Shown: piece by piece, positions 34,371 through 45,855 of the stretch | How the letters are laid out: every line of letters starts with the position of its first letter | How positions within the stretch are numbered: position 1 is the first letter of the stretch | From: Haliotis asinina | Taxonomy: Eukaryota > Mollusca > Gastropoda > Lepetellida > Haliotidae | Direction of reading: 5' to 3' | Assembly: GCF_037392515.1 (NCBI RefSeq) | Contig: NC_090281.1 | Span: 52,244,753 to 52,308,752, forward strand | Length of the DNA: 64,000 nt | Made by a program: the position numbers and the translations under genes | Notes under the pieces: model-generated | The model's input: the letters and a program-made list of their open reading frames with translations, nothing else | Told to the model about the DNA's origin: nothing | Databases searched by the model: none

Positions 34371-34990
34371 CAGCTTTGAATTTTTGTTTAGAGTAATTAT
34401 TATTTCAGAAGACAAATTGGTTGCAGCTACGTAGAAGAGCAGAGAAGAAATGAAATTCCAGTTTGTATCGTGTCTGTAAGGGATTATGTTTGACCAATTA
34501 ATGCAGTTTGCTTCCTTTGGCCGTGTGGGGTCGCATTTCTGAGTGGTCTAGAAAACTCAAAATCATTATCCTCGGTACTTTGTGTACACAATCCCCGTGT
34601 TTCCCAAAGTGGTAAACGACTCAGTCATGCTTTACTCAGGACTCTGCTCTCTCTCTCATAGCTAAAACGACGTGAAACAACTGAAACAATGTTCACACGA
34701 CCTGACTCAATATCTCTGAAACACCAATAAAAGTTTTATAAACGTATGGAAATACCTGCTCCTGTGAATTGTATGCTTGTGGCAGATGTTATATTCGGTT
34801 GAGTTCAAGTCGCTTACAACATATACAAGTTTGTTTTTTCTTTCCTCGAGCAGGCTTGTCCCTCATAACATTAACATTGTAACGATCGTATACACTGTGC
34901 CTATGTACCTCTAAAGTAATCTTTTTTTCACTGTATTGATCTCTTATTGCTCTTTATTTTTGATAATTTCTTGGATTGTACGCATGTGTA
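34371..34990. other. Spacer insertion unique to block 1
   Basis: Not present in the homologous spacers of blocks 2 and 3. No coding or transposon signature was recognised. Confidence 0.4.
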
Positions 34991-34995
34991 CATGT

Positions 34996-35262
34996 GTGAG
35001 TGAGTTTACTTTTACGCCGCACTCAGCATGATTCCAGCTATATGGCGGCGGTCTGTAAATCATCGAGTCTGGACCAGACAATCCAGTGATCAACAACATG
35101 AGCATCGATCTGCGCAATCGGGAACTGATGACATGTGTCAACCAAGTCAGCGAGCCTGACCACCCGATCCCGTTAGTCGCCTCTTACGACCAGCATATTC
35201 GCCCTTTATGACAAGCATGGGTTGCTGAAGGCCTATTCTACCCCGGGATCTTCACGGGTCCT
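34996..35262 (-). repeat. Molluscan SINE, second copy
   Basis: Same family as 19603-19843, in the opposite orientation: the GTGAGTGAG tail is at the left and the CCCGGGATCTTCACGGG end at the right. GCATGTG occurs on both sides (34982-34988 and 35268-35274) and may be the target duplication. The homologous spacers in blocks 2 and 3 lack it. Confidence 0.85.
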
Positions 35263-36950
35263 GTAAGCATGTGCAAGCAGTATTTAGGGGAATGGAATCT
35301 AAATAAAGTAGCTTAAGTTCACTCAAGAAAACAATTAAAAGAAACTGACAATACATGTGCTTTTCATAAAATACACTGACGTACAAAAGAAAGTTCACAC
35401 TTGGTGTAAGGGGATTGTAAGTCACAAACATTGTGCACGTAGAGAACACATATTTATCTAATACTCTGTCATATTAACTGATGAGAATGTGTATATTTAA
35501 CCTTGATCAAGACCAATTGCTTCACAAACACTTTATAAACCAATCTTCATTTCAATTTTATTTATTTGACCAACATATTGTTTTCTGTGCAAAGACGTAG
35601 GAAATAGTTATAGAAAATATCTTTACAAGCTATCGACAAGTCTTTAACTCAAAGTCAATATGCAATATCTGTGTAAATGATACTCTGAAGTGTATCGGTA
35701 TGTCATTCTATTATTTTTATGACTAACGAACGAAAGACCGAAGGATGAATGAGAGGGACGTCCTATCTTTATTCTGGGGGTGGCTTGAAATGTGATTGAC
35801 TGCAATAAAAAACATAACTTAGATTCACATATAGCAATAACGTCAACTGTTTACGATAGTACGTAACCCAATTCATAACGTGTTACGGACTGCATAGTTT
35901 TCATTTATTACAGTTTCATTCTTACAATAACTTATGTAATTAGCTTATCGTTATATTACAAACATATCAATCCACGGTGTATTCTTACTGCTTTCTACGT
36001 TCTCCTAGAAACGAACAACTGGCTTGTCTGCTGACCATCTCGCCACGAGACCTTCGAAAAACATGTGACGAGGCACCTGAATTATCTGCCCTTTTACCAC
36101 GTATGTGATTACCTGCCCTTTCATCACTTAAAATAATCACCTTATCCTTACAATTATTTCATCTTTGGTCATCTTCCAGTGACATCTGTATGATTAATGT
36201 CTTTGACACAATGGTACCTATAAATATATGCCACAAACCCTCCACATTAGTTGAGAAAAAGTATCAGGAATGCCTGGCCAAAGGTTTTGATTACTACAGT
36301 AGCATGCGTAGAATCAATACGGAAATTAACCCAGGTGCTCATAAAACATTCCTGGTCGTATCCTGAGGCACAAAGAAGTGCACAAGTTTAAATACACCTT
36401 AACTTGCTGGACAGGGCAATATATTTATCTCTGTTTGGATGTTAAGAGAGTTTTGAGGTCCTATACAAAAGAGAAAAATACTGATTCATTGTTTTGGTGG
36501 CTGTATCTTCCTCAGCTCACATGCTTACCTTTAAAATCACGTCTCCGTATCATTTCAGCAAATTCAAATCAAACTCATCATTTATTGGAGTTAGAGACAA
36601 AAAGCCCGTCTTGAGAAACTGGTGGGTGATTAGGTCGTTTTTCTTGACTGCGTTGCGCTTGTAGTCTTTAACATATGGAACCCTGCTGGAAAAGTCATTT
36701 AGGTAAAACAGTTGTGTCAATGGGTTTCATGGTGAAGATGTGAAACCTGATATCATATCCTTCTGAACCAATGACAATTCAAAATTAAAACCGGGGTTTC
36801 AAGTCACGAGTGTCAGTTTCAGAGACTAAATCAGGATATAGTAGTTATAATCATGCAAAATTAATATTGCGTTCTTAGCGTCCACATTTATCATCTTCAT
36901 TGTTTTTTTATGCGTGATATAATCAGTCTGGAATGTGTCGATGTAAGCAT
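35263..36950. repeat. Duplicated 5' spacer of gene 6
   Basis: Matches 44369-45790 and 61115-62900 over most of its length (for example CTTAAGTTCACTCAAGAAAA and GCCACGAGACCTTCGAAAAA). Non-coding; a short 78-codon frame at 36378 is disrupted in the other copies. Confidence 0.75.
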
Positions 36951-36961
36951 TTTTTTCCGAT

Positions 36962-37031
36962 GAGAAGAATTCAAGCTGGCAATAATAAGGTAAGGCTCGT
37001 GTCACGTTATCTATGAAGGATCTCTTATATA
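36962..37031 (+). promoter_or_regulatory. Promoter of sulfatase gene 6
   Basis: TTATCT at 37007-37012 and TTATATA at 37025-37031, 18 bp apart, with 40 bp from the TATA box to the ATG. At the distal position, 45 bp up, the GATAAG of genes 4 and 5 reads GAGAAG (36962-36967). An out-of-frame ATG is at 37058. Confidence 0.65.
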
Positions 37032-37064
37032 CGACTGCATTTCACTGCCTACAACAGATGCAAC

Positions 37065-38507
37065 ATGTATTTCACGTCTGCTGTGTGCCTTCTTTTGACT
37101 ACAGTTCTCTGTGAGTGTGCAGAGAAACCTCACATCATATTCATAGTTGCTGATGACCTCGGATGGAACGATGTTGGATTTCGAAACCCTCAAATGATCA
37201 CCCCTAACCTGGACAGACTGGCCAAAGCTGGAGTCATCCTCAACTCTTCATATGTCCAGCCTCTGTGTTCGCCCTCCAGGAACTGCTTCATGTCGGGATA
37301 TTTCCCCTATCACACGGGACTACAAGATGGTGTTGTTGGGATTAATGAAACAAAACATCTACCGGCAAACCTAACAACAATCCCACAGAAATTGAAACAA
37401 CTTGGTTATGATGCTCACATGGTTGGAAAGTGGCATCTTGGTTTTTGTAACTGGAAATATACACCCACAGAGAGAGGCTTTGACTCCTTCCTTGGATATT
37501 ACATCGGTGCTGAGGACTATTTTAACCACTCGAAAATGTTAACCAAAGGTGACGTAGGACTCGATTTTCGCTATAACAAGACGGTCTATAGAGACGCCAA
37601 TGGAACTTACTCTGCTCACGTGTTTACGGACAGAGCTGTTGAAATCATTCGGAACCACGACAACAATAAGCCACTTTATTTGTACCTTCCATTCCAGTCT
37701 GTGCATGCACCTCTGGAAGTTCCTCCTGAATACGAAAACATGTACAAGAACATAGAGACCATAAGCAGAAGGATATATTGTGGAATGGTGAGTGCTTTAG
37801 ACGAAGCTGTTGGTAATATCACGAGGGCATTAGAAGAAAAAGGTCTCATGGACAATCTATTGTTGGTCTTTACAACAGATAATGGTGGTCCAACGTTTTG
37901 GGCTGCTAATAACCTGCCTTTACGGGGAGCTAAAGATACTCTCTGGGAAGGGGGAACGAAAGGAACTGGATTCATATACAGTAAAACCCTTCTGAAGAAG
38001 ACAGGCTACCTCAACACTGGAATGATGCATGCTGTGGACTGGTACCCGACATTGGTGGAGCTGGCTGGTGGAGAGAACACCGATCCCAACATGGATGGAG
38101 TCAGTCAGTACGACATGCTCATCAATGGTGGACCGAGTAAGAGGAACGAGTTCGTCTACAACATTTATGATGAGAGGGAAGCAGCTGCAATCAGATACGG
38201 AGATCTCAAACTCATGCAAGGGAGTCCAGGAACTCACAATGGTTGGGCTCCTTTGCCACATATGGGAATCGATGAACGTGTCTATGAAGCTGATAACCAA
38301 ACGTTCCCTCCCTTCATGCTCTACAACATTACTGCAGATCCAACCGAACACTTTGACCTCTCAGCCAAGTACCCTGATCTTCTGGACATGATGAAGAAGA
38401 GGCTGGAGAACTGGAAGAAGTCCCGTGTTCCGGCCCAGGATCCGTCTCCTGTTCCAAGAGCGAACCCAAAATATTATGGTGGTGTATGGAGCCCCGGGTG
38501 GTGTTGA
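37065..38507 (+). CDS. Secreted arylsulfatase (gene 6)
   Basis: 480 codons. Signal peptide MYFTSAVCLLLTTVLCECA. Catalytic motifs are intact. Copy-specific residues: GGPTFW (a tryptophan where other copies have Val, Asp, Thr or Arg), QDGVVGINETKH and YYIGAEDYFNHSKMLTKGDVG in the loop. It shares the IGxEDYFNHSKMLTK loop only with gene 7, its block-2 counterpart. Its C-terminal helix reads SAKYPDLLDMMKKR, as in gene 2 and pseudogene A, rather than PELVDMM, suggesting conversion. The poly(A) signal is at 38629-38634. Confidence 0.95.
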   Translation: MYFTSAVCLLLTTVLCECAEKPHIIFIVADDLGWNDVGFRNPQMITPNLDRLAKAGVILNSSYVQPLCSPSRNCFMSGYFPYHTGLQDGVVGINETKHLPANLTTIPQKLKQLGYDAHMVGKWHLGFCNWKYTPTERGFDSFLGYYIGAEDYFNHSKMLTKGDVGLDFRYNKTVYRDANGTYSAHVFTDRAVEIIRNHDNNKPLYLYLPFQSVHAPLEVPPEYENMYKNIETISRRIYCGMVSALDEAVGNITRALEEKGLMDNLLLVFTTDNGGPTFWAANNLPLRGAKDTLWEGGTKGTGFIYSKTLLKKTGYLNTGMMHAVDWYPTLVELAGGENTDPNMDGVSQYDMLINGGPSKRNEFVYNIYDEREAAAIRYGDLKLMQGSPGTHNGWAPLPHMGIDERVYEADNQTFPPFMLYNITADPTEHFDLSAKYPDLLDMMKKRLENWKKSRVPAQDPSPVPRANPKYYGGVWSPGWC

Positions 38508-40709
38508 CACAAGCTACGATGGGATTCACATTAAGTATTCAAGAAATAGCACACAGTATATTTTGCATTTTCTTTCTCCAAATGATACAGGAATAGGCTG
38601 AAAGTTTGTTTGAAAATGTTTGAACGTAATAAATCGTGTAATGATACATGCTTTTGAGTCATGATATTACCTGTTGTTTTTTCATGGCGTGCACATTCTC
38701 GTTTGACGTAAGAGGCGACCAGAGGCACTGGATTCCAGAGCGTCACTAACGTAATACAACGTCCTACAGGACATGTTATGTTTACGTGTATACCGACATC
38801 AATGCTAAACGTGGCTTAAAAGCAAGCAATTTGACCACTAGACTACCTCATCGCCTCTTGATACTTTGTTAAATGTCTGATGAGAATGTGAGATGATATC
38901 CCTTGTTAACAGGCATTTTGCAAGTGTAATGGTGCATCCCATTAACTTAAGTCATGCACAGTTGTGGTCATCAGACGCGCTTCCATCTGTGTAAGTTTCT
39001 CATTGGCCATGAAAAGTGCCTTAGTCTGGGATGGACTTTACTGTCCCATGAAACTGACATGCCGTGAAAGCTGCAATATCTTTCAAAGCAGAGGTGGTTA
39101 GATCAACCCACTCAAAACACGCTCACATCCCAAAGAAATAGGAATGAATTCATTGTAACGTTGACAGAGCTCAATGGAGGTGTGCATGGCAACTACTCTT
39201 CGCACTGCTGTACGAGTGTTCAGTCGTTTACAACATGTACAAGATATCAAGGACACAACTCTTCAACTGATAACATTAACGCAGTTCTAGCTGAAGGTAT
39301 CACTTTGAAGCAGCTATAAAATATGAAACTGTTCCTAGCTACGCAACAACTAGTGTGCATGTCGAGTTTAAACGTCGGTTTATGAATTCCAGTCTTAAAC
39401 CTATATCAAAGATTATTTAAAGTTTCAGACATATTTCATAGAATCTGAAGACAAACTCTCCACTAAAACTATATCTTATTGTAGAGATGGGGGTCTTTAA
39501 AAATGTTGTGAGAATGTTAATATCTTACGACTATAAACTGAAGTTCTTTTGACTTAACGCGTTAGGAAATTATGACATTGAGGACTAGAAGAATGTGATT
39601 CTGCATCACATTCACTGTTACTTATGATGCCATCATCGCTTCGCGTCGGCAGAAAATTATATCATTGTCGGGCACACGAACGCCAGCACAAAAGTCCTTG
39701 GTTCTGCAGTTGAAATAAAACATTTGTAAGTGCACCTTACTAGACCTTCCTCTTAAAATTAAGTTTTTAAAACATAAAGCTTCCAATCCAGGAAAAACTT
39801 CAGCTACCAGAGTACCGGGTCCAGTTTATCATAAATAAATAAATGCGTGAATCTCTAGCCCAAAGCTGGAGAGTTGACAGGTATGAACATATATCACAAA
39901 CACGTTGAAGACATTGCTGAGGGTCATGAAAAGTTGTAACTGACATATTTAATTATCCACTGCTGCTTGACAACTTTAGATGAGCCATGGACTGACTAAT
40001 GACCCCAATTTACATATATTGAAACACCTGCTAGAAAATTCCATTTGAAACAAGAGGGAAACACGTTGTCGTCTAAATATTGAAAAGTTCAATTTCCTCG
40101 TGCGATTCGTGTCGTGATGGTGTCTTGCTGAATTAAATCGTTCTACGAGACACGTGGTACTGATTTCACGAAATGGTCAGCATGTATTGCACGTGCTTAA
40201 TCGCCAATCTACCTGAAGCAACCAAGTGTATTCGCCCAGATTACTTGCCCCTCCCAATTGTCACAAACGCGTTCACTGCGTTGGTTCATCTAATACTTGT
40301 CAAGCAGTAGTCAAAAACTGAAAATGAATATTAAATGGCTGTACACATGTTGTCATTGCTTCATGTATTAATATGCCATTATATGCTTTTGCCTGATGTA
40401 TTAGTATGTCTTTATTTAATCAATAACTGCTCCACAACCATTTTTCAGTGACATTTTCATCACCGTAGTCAGTCAAGACAACAACACATCGAGGTGATAA
40501 CCCCTTCTAAAATCAAATGAAATCTCTGCTCAAAACTGAGTCCATTGTACCGATTGTCACTATGTTCTAACTAAAGCTTAAGGATATCGATGTTCCAGAG
40601 AGAGAAATGTACCGGCTGTAAATCCGGCATTCTTCATCTTGAAGGTGGAGACCAATTATTAGCAAGTATAGCCACTATTGCAAAACCACTTTGTGAAACT
40701 TTGGCAAAA
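38508..40709. repeat. Duplicated spacer after gene 6
   Basis: Matches 47299-57480 once the mariner and Polinton insertions there are removed. The unoccupied mariner site is at about 39890-39891 and the unoccupied Polinton site, TATATG, at 40380-40385. It is non-coding apart from short frames that do not survive between copies. Confidence 0.8.
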
Positions 40710-41055
40710 CCTTCAAAGGTGGTTGAAGTACCGTAAAATAATAGTCCTCCGAGAAGGAACGTGAGTCCAATGTTATTCCAAATACTTTTTTATTCTTCTG
40801 TGTTCTTGGTTCTTTGTTAATTTTAACTCTTTGGCTCTTTGTCCAGCTTGGGCGACTGTGCAGTTAGCAGAAGTACCGTGGTCCCTGGTGTGGTAACCCA
40901 ACTTTGGTTGCTGGTAATCTACGACCAATGTTATTTTGAATTATATATTGTTATCTGTTAATGTTCTAATGATTGTATACAAATTTCAATCTTCATCTGT
41001 GATTTGTAGTTCCTTTACTGTCATTCGTTAACAGAGTTTTAGTCATATATACTAC
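40710..41055 (+). repeat. LINE 3' UTR fragment
   Basis: Matches the LINE 3' UTR at about 33482-33860 (GGTTGAAGTA, GTAAAAT, GTCCTCC, ACGTGAGTCC, TGGTCCCTGG, CTTTACTGTC). It is a 5'-truncated, older relative of the full LINE. A copy is at 57481-57795 in block 2. A (GT)n run follows at about 41085-41124. Confidence 0.75.
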
Positions 41056-41491
41056 CCATCGAAAGTTTAGACTCACTATTATGCGTGTGTGCGTGTATGT
41101 GTGTGTGTGCGTATGTGTGTGTGTGGCTACATCAAAGATGAATTTCTCCACTAACTTCGGGGCACATAACCCAACGTATCATCATACCTGATTCAGAGTG
41201 AGACATCATAAGACATAGAACTGACTGGTTGAAATCAAATTCAATCTCGTAAAAAAATACATATTCACAGTAACTGGGTTGACACTTTTTTAGACAAAAA
41301 TTTGCAATATAAACCCGTGCGCTCTACTTGTTTACATGAACTCCAATACAGCGATTGTGTCAATAGTTTTCATTCTTAAAGACTAAATTTTAACATCGAG
41401 TTATTGGATCGGTATGACAATACAAAATTAGACTGACTTATTTACCGCGTTATATAATCATATTTTGGAATGTGCTTGGATACCTGCTAAT

Positions 41492-41561
41492 GATAAGAAA
41501 GCAAGCGTGTAAAGGTTGGGCTAGTCACGAGTTACCTTATCTTTTACAGACGTCTCATATT
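41492..41561 (+). promoter_or_regulatory. Orphan sulfatase promoter
   Basis: GATAAG at 41492-41497, TTATCT at 41537-41542 and TCATATT at 41555-41561. Spacings are 45 and 18 bp, exactly as in living genes, but no sulfatase start codon follows. The TATA box is degraded. Confidence 0.6.
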
Positions 41562-41590
41562 CGACTACCTTGAGATGCACATGCTTCCAC

Positions 41591-41702
41591 CAGGTAGACT
41601 CCAACCTTGTTGTAGATTATCCCTGCTTTCATACAGCAATTTTGTCCAGGTAGACTCCAACATTGTTGCAGATTATTCCTGCTTTCATACAACAGTTATG
41701 TC
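41591..41702. repeat. Two 56-bp tandem repeats
   Basis: Two near-identical units starting CAGGTAGACTCCAAC (41591-41646 and 41647-41702). They sit between the orphan promoter and the promoter of pseudogene A. Confidence 0.85.
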
Positions 41703-41869
41703 ACTAGTGTTTATACATTTCATTGGTTCCACAAAATAGGCCTTGCATATACAATCAAGAAGCTTTAGCTGACCTAATCAGTCTGGAATGTGTCCACGAA
41801 GGCATTTCTTCCAATGTCAAGAATTCGAGCTGATAAAACTAGGATTAGTCATGAGTTATTATCTTTGTA

Positions 41870-42655
41870 GTGTATACAGTTGTGTGCCTTTGTTTGATTG
41901 TAGTTCTCTGTGAGTGTGCAGAGAAACCTCACATTATTTTTATAGTTGCTGATGATCTTGGATGGAATGATGTTGAATTTCGAAATCCTCTAATGGTCAC
42001 ATCTAACCTGGACAGACTAGCCACAGCGGGAATGATCCTCAACTCTTCTTATGTCAAACCTCTGTGTTCGCCCTCCAGAAACTGCTTCATATCAGGGTAT
42101 TTCCTGTATCACACTGAATTACAAGATGACATTATTGATGCAAATGAAGCAAAACACCTTCAGGCCAACCTAATAATAATCCCTCAAAAACTGAAACACC
42201 TTGGCTATGATACCCACATGGTTGGGAAGTAGCATCTTGGCTTCTGTAACTGGAAGTATACACTAACAGAGAGAGGCTTTGACTCCTTCCTGGATACTAC
42301 ACTGGAGCTGAAGGCTATTTTAACCACACAAGACGGGGAGGTCGTCATGAAGTAGGACTAGATTTGAAGTTCCACCTAAATATGAAAACATGGTCAAGAA
42401 CATAGAATCAGTAAGAAGAAGAATCTATTGTGGCATGGTGAGCATGTTAGACGACGCTGTTATTTATATCACCCACGCATTAAAAGAAAAAGGCCTCATG
42501 GACGATCTTTTCTCAAGTACCCTGATCTTCTGGACATGATGAAGAAGAGGCTGGAGAACTGGAAGAAATCACGTGTTCCAGCCCAGGACCCTTCTCATGT
42601 TCCAAGAGCGAATCCAAAATACTACGGTTGTGTATAGAGTCCCAGGTGGTGTTGA
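41870..42655 (+). pseudogene. Arylsulfatase pseudogene A
   Basis: Counterpart of gene 5 in block 2. The initiator is GTG instead of ATG, and the segment from TATA box to ATG is deleted behind a surviving TTATCT (41859-41864). About 120 codons then read well (VLCECAEKPHIIFIVADDL, CSPSRNC) up to a stop where GKWHLG should have Trp (42230). Next come a frameshift, a deletion of the loop region, a piece with YENMVKNIE and RRIYCGMVS, and a jump to the C-terminal SKYPDLLDMMKKR. TGG to TAG in the terminal motif gives YYGCV-stop. The downstream poly(A) signal is intact (42807-42812). Confidence 0.92.
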
Positions 42656-43277
42656 TCCAAATTGTGAGTGGTTACATATCATATATTATATTTTTTCTCA
42701 CATTTAATTTTCTGTAAAAAGATATTGGAAGAGATGCAAATGGGTATAGGACTTCAATGGCTATGGTCAAACATGTCGAACGATCCTTCAAGGATGAATA
42801 AGGATGAATAAAAATGACTACTCAATGAACAGATATATTTTATTGAGTCAGCGTATTACATGCTCTCTTAAGAGCTTCACCCTGAAGATATGGGCTAGAG
42901 TCAGTCTTCAACAACCAATATTTGTTGCAAAAGGCGAAAAACGGTACCATGTAATGAAGGAGAGGTATGCATTCTTTGTTGAATGTTACTGGGAGTTAAA
43001 TGAAGAAAATGCTCGAACATCCTAGGAGACTTCGGGGTCTGCCATTTGAGGGTTGATGAATCTTTTTCTGTCTGCATGAATGATCTCAGTTTCGAAATGA
43101 TTATATTTATGAAACATTGGTTGGAAACCTCTTAGAGTGAAACAAAATAATGAATGCACTGAGTCACTCCGCCATCAACTCTTGAAAATAACTAGACCAA
43201 TCACTAACTGCCACTGATTTCAACAGCTGCACGCATGTGCAAACACTATTTAGGGGAATGGAATCTAAATACAGTAG
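42656..43277. repeat. Duplicated spacer, block 2
   Basis: Homologous to the gene 5 3' flank plus LINE insertion site, and to 59335-60000. It contains the empty LINE target (TTAAGAGCTTCAC near 42870). Non-coding. Confidence 0.75.
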
Positions 43278-44368
43278 CTAAAATTCTGTCAAGAAGACAC
43301 TGAAAAAACACTGACGATACGTGTAGTTGTCATAAAATACACTGACGTACAAAAAAGAATACATCAGGTCTTTTGGGATTTTGACTCACAAACATTGTGC
43401 AAGAAGAGCCAAAACAGCATATATATTTATCTAGTGCTCTGTAATATTAACTGAATGAAATGAGTGCACTTACCACAAGTTGCTTCACAGGTACTTTATA
43501 AACCAACCAGCAAAAAACAATTTTCGTGCAAAGACAAGGGAAATAGTTATAACAAATATGACGGGTGATATCTTTGACAGACTAATGACAAGTCTCTATT
43601 TCAAAGTCAACTTTCAATTTCCGAGCAAATGATACTATGAAGTGTATCGGTATGTCATTCTATTATTTCATCGAATGTTTGGTTCTATGTCCACTGACAT
43701 CTATATAATTAATATTTTTGACACAATCGTGCCTTTAAGTATACCCCACAAACCCTTCTAAAAGCGTTGAATCCTTTCAGAGAGTAGTGAGGTCCAATAC
43801 AAAAGAGAAAAAGCACTGATTCATTGTTTGGATGGTGATATCTTCCTCAGTTCACATATGGGCATTAACAATCATATAACTGTATTGTTTGTCAACATTT
43901 ATTGGAGTTGGAAGCAAATAGCTGGTCTTGAGAATCTGGTATGTAATTATGTCGTTGTTCTTGACTGCATTGTGGTTTTGGTTTATAACATATGGCACCC
44001 AGCTGGAAACGTCACTGGGAGTAAATGCGGATCCTTAGCATTGAAAACAGCGATTGCGTCAATGTATTTCATACTGAAGGTGTAAAACTTGTTATCACAT
44101 CCTTCTAGAGCAATGACAATACAAACTTAACACTCGGGTTTCAAGCCACAGTGGTATTCAATCTAGACTGCTGTTTTTAATGCGTGGTGTGGAATGTGTC
44201 TATGTAAGCATTCCTTCTGATGATAAGAATACAGGCTGACACAAATACAGTTATTCGCATGTCACGTTATCTTTTGAAGAACCCTTAAATACGACACTAT
44301 TCTGTCGCGCACAGCACATCAACATGAAGTACAAAATTAAGCATTTCTGTGCCTTATCTTGACTTCAG
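43278..44368 (+). pseudogene. Gene 4-type promoter and start, orphaned
   Basis: About 1.1 kb matching the region upstream of gene 4 (22,735-23,455), ending with its promoter: GATAAG at 44222, TTATCT at 44267-44272 and TTAAATA at 44285-44291, then an ATG at 44324 followed by a broken signal peptide (MKYKIKHFCALS, then stop). Homology to gene 4 stops at GACTTCAG (44361-44368). The block-1 spacer lacks the whole segment. The 85-codon frame at 43828 lies in this non-coding copy. Confidence 0.8.
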
Positions 44369-45790
44369 CTTAAGTTCACTCAAGAAAACACTTAAAAGAA
44401 ACTGACAATACATGTGCTTTTCATAAAATACACTGACGTACAAAAGAAAGTTCACACTTGGTGTAAGGGGATTGTAAGTCACAAACATTGTGCACGTAGA
44501 GCACATATATTTATCTAATACTCTGTAATATTAACTGAAGAGAATGTGTATCTTTAACCTTGATCAAGACCAAGACGTCATATCTTTATTCTGGGGGTGA
44601 CTTGAAATGTGATTGACTGCAATAAAAAACATAACTTAGATTCACATATAGCAATAACTGTTTACGATAGTACGTAACCCAATTCATAACGTGTTACGGA
44701 CTGCATAGTTTTCATTTATTACAGTTTCATTCTTACCATAACTTATGTAATTAGCTTATCGTTATATTACAAACATATCAATCCACGATGTATTCTTACT
44801 GCTTTATACACTCTCCTAGAAACGAACAACTGGCTTGTCTGCTGACCATCTCGCCACGAGACCTTCGAAAAACATGTGACGAGGCACCTGAATTATCTGC
44901 CCTTTTATCACGTATGTGATTACCTGCCCTTTCATCACTTAAAATAATCACCTTATCCTTACAATTATTTCATCTTTGGTCGTCTTCCAGTGACATCTGT
45001 ATGATTAATGTCTTTGACACAATGGTACCTATAAATATATGCCACAAACCCTCTACATTCGTTGAGAAAAAGTATCAGGAACACCGGGCCAAACATTTTG
45101 ATTACTGCAGTAGCATGTGTAGAATCAATACGGAAATTATCCCAGGTGCTCATAAAACATTTCTGTCCGTATTCTGAGGCACAAAGAAGTGCTCAAGTTT
45201 AAATACACCTTAACTTGCTGGACAAGGCAATATATTTATCTCTGTTTGGATGTTCAGATAGTTTTGATGTTAAGAGAAAAAATACTGATTCATTGTTTTG
45301 GTGGTTGTATCTTCCTCAGCTCACATACTTACCTTCAAAAACACGTCTCCGTATCATTTCAGCAAATTCAAATCAAACTCAACATTTAAAGCAGCCCGTC
45401 TTGAGAAACTGGTGGGTGATTAGGTCGTCTTTCTTGACTGTGTTGTGCTTGTAGTCTTTAACATATGGAACCCGGCTGGAAAAGTCATTTAGGTAAAACA
45501 GTTGTATCAATGGATTTCATGGTGAAGGTGTCAAACCTGATATCATATCCTTCTAAAGCAATGACCATACAAAATTAACAACGGGGTTTCAAGTCACGAG
45601 TGTCATTTTCAGTGACTAAATCAGGATATAGTAGTTATAATCATGCAAAATTAATATTGCTCTCTTAGCGTCCACATGTACCATCTTCATTGTTTTTTTT
45701 TAATGGGTGATATAATCAGTCTGGAATGTGTCGATGTAAGCATTTTTCCGATGAGAAGAATTCAAGCTGGCAATAATAAGGTAAGGCTCG
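44369..45790. repeat. Duplicated 5' spacer of gene 7
   Basis: Matches 35290-36990 with a deletion relative to it (a portion between CAAGACC and the TATCTTTATTCTGGGGGTG stretch is missing). Non-coding. Confidence 0.75.
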
Positions 45791-45797
45791 TGTCACG

Positions 45798-45822
45798 TTA
45801 TCTATGAAGGATCTCTTATACA
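45798..45822 (+). promoter_or_regulatory. Promoter of sulfatase gene 7
   Basis: TTATCT at 45798-45803 and TTATACA at 45816-45822, spaced 18 bp, with 40 bp to the ATG. The distal site reads GAGAAG. An upstream out-of-frame ATG is at 45849. Confidence 0.65.
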
Positions 45823-45855
45823 CGACTGCATTTCACTGCCTACAACAGATGCAAC

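Noticed and set aside
41085-41124. Possible Z-DNA or regulatory GT repeat
   Set aside because: Ordinary dinucleotide microsatellite, variable between the two blocks.
43828-44085. 85-codon frame also present at 60575-60832
   Set aside because: Lies in duplicated non-coding spacer derived from the gene 4 upstream region; conserved only by recent duplication.
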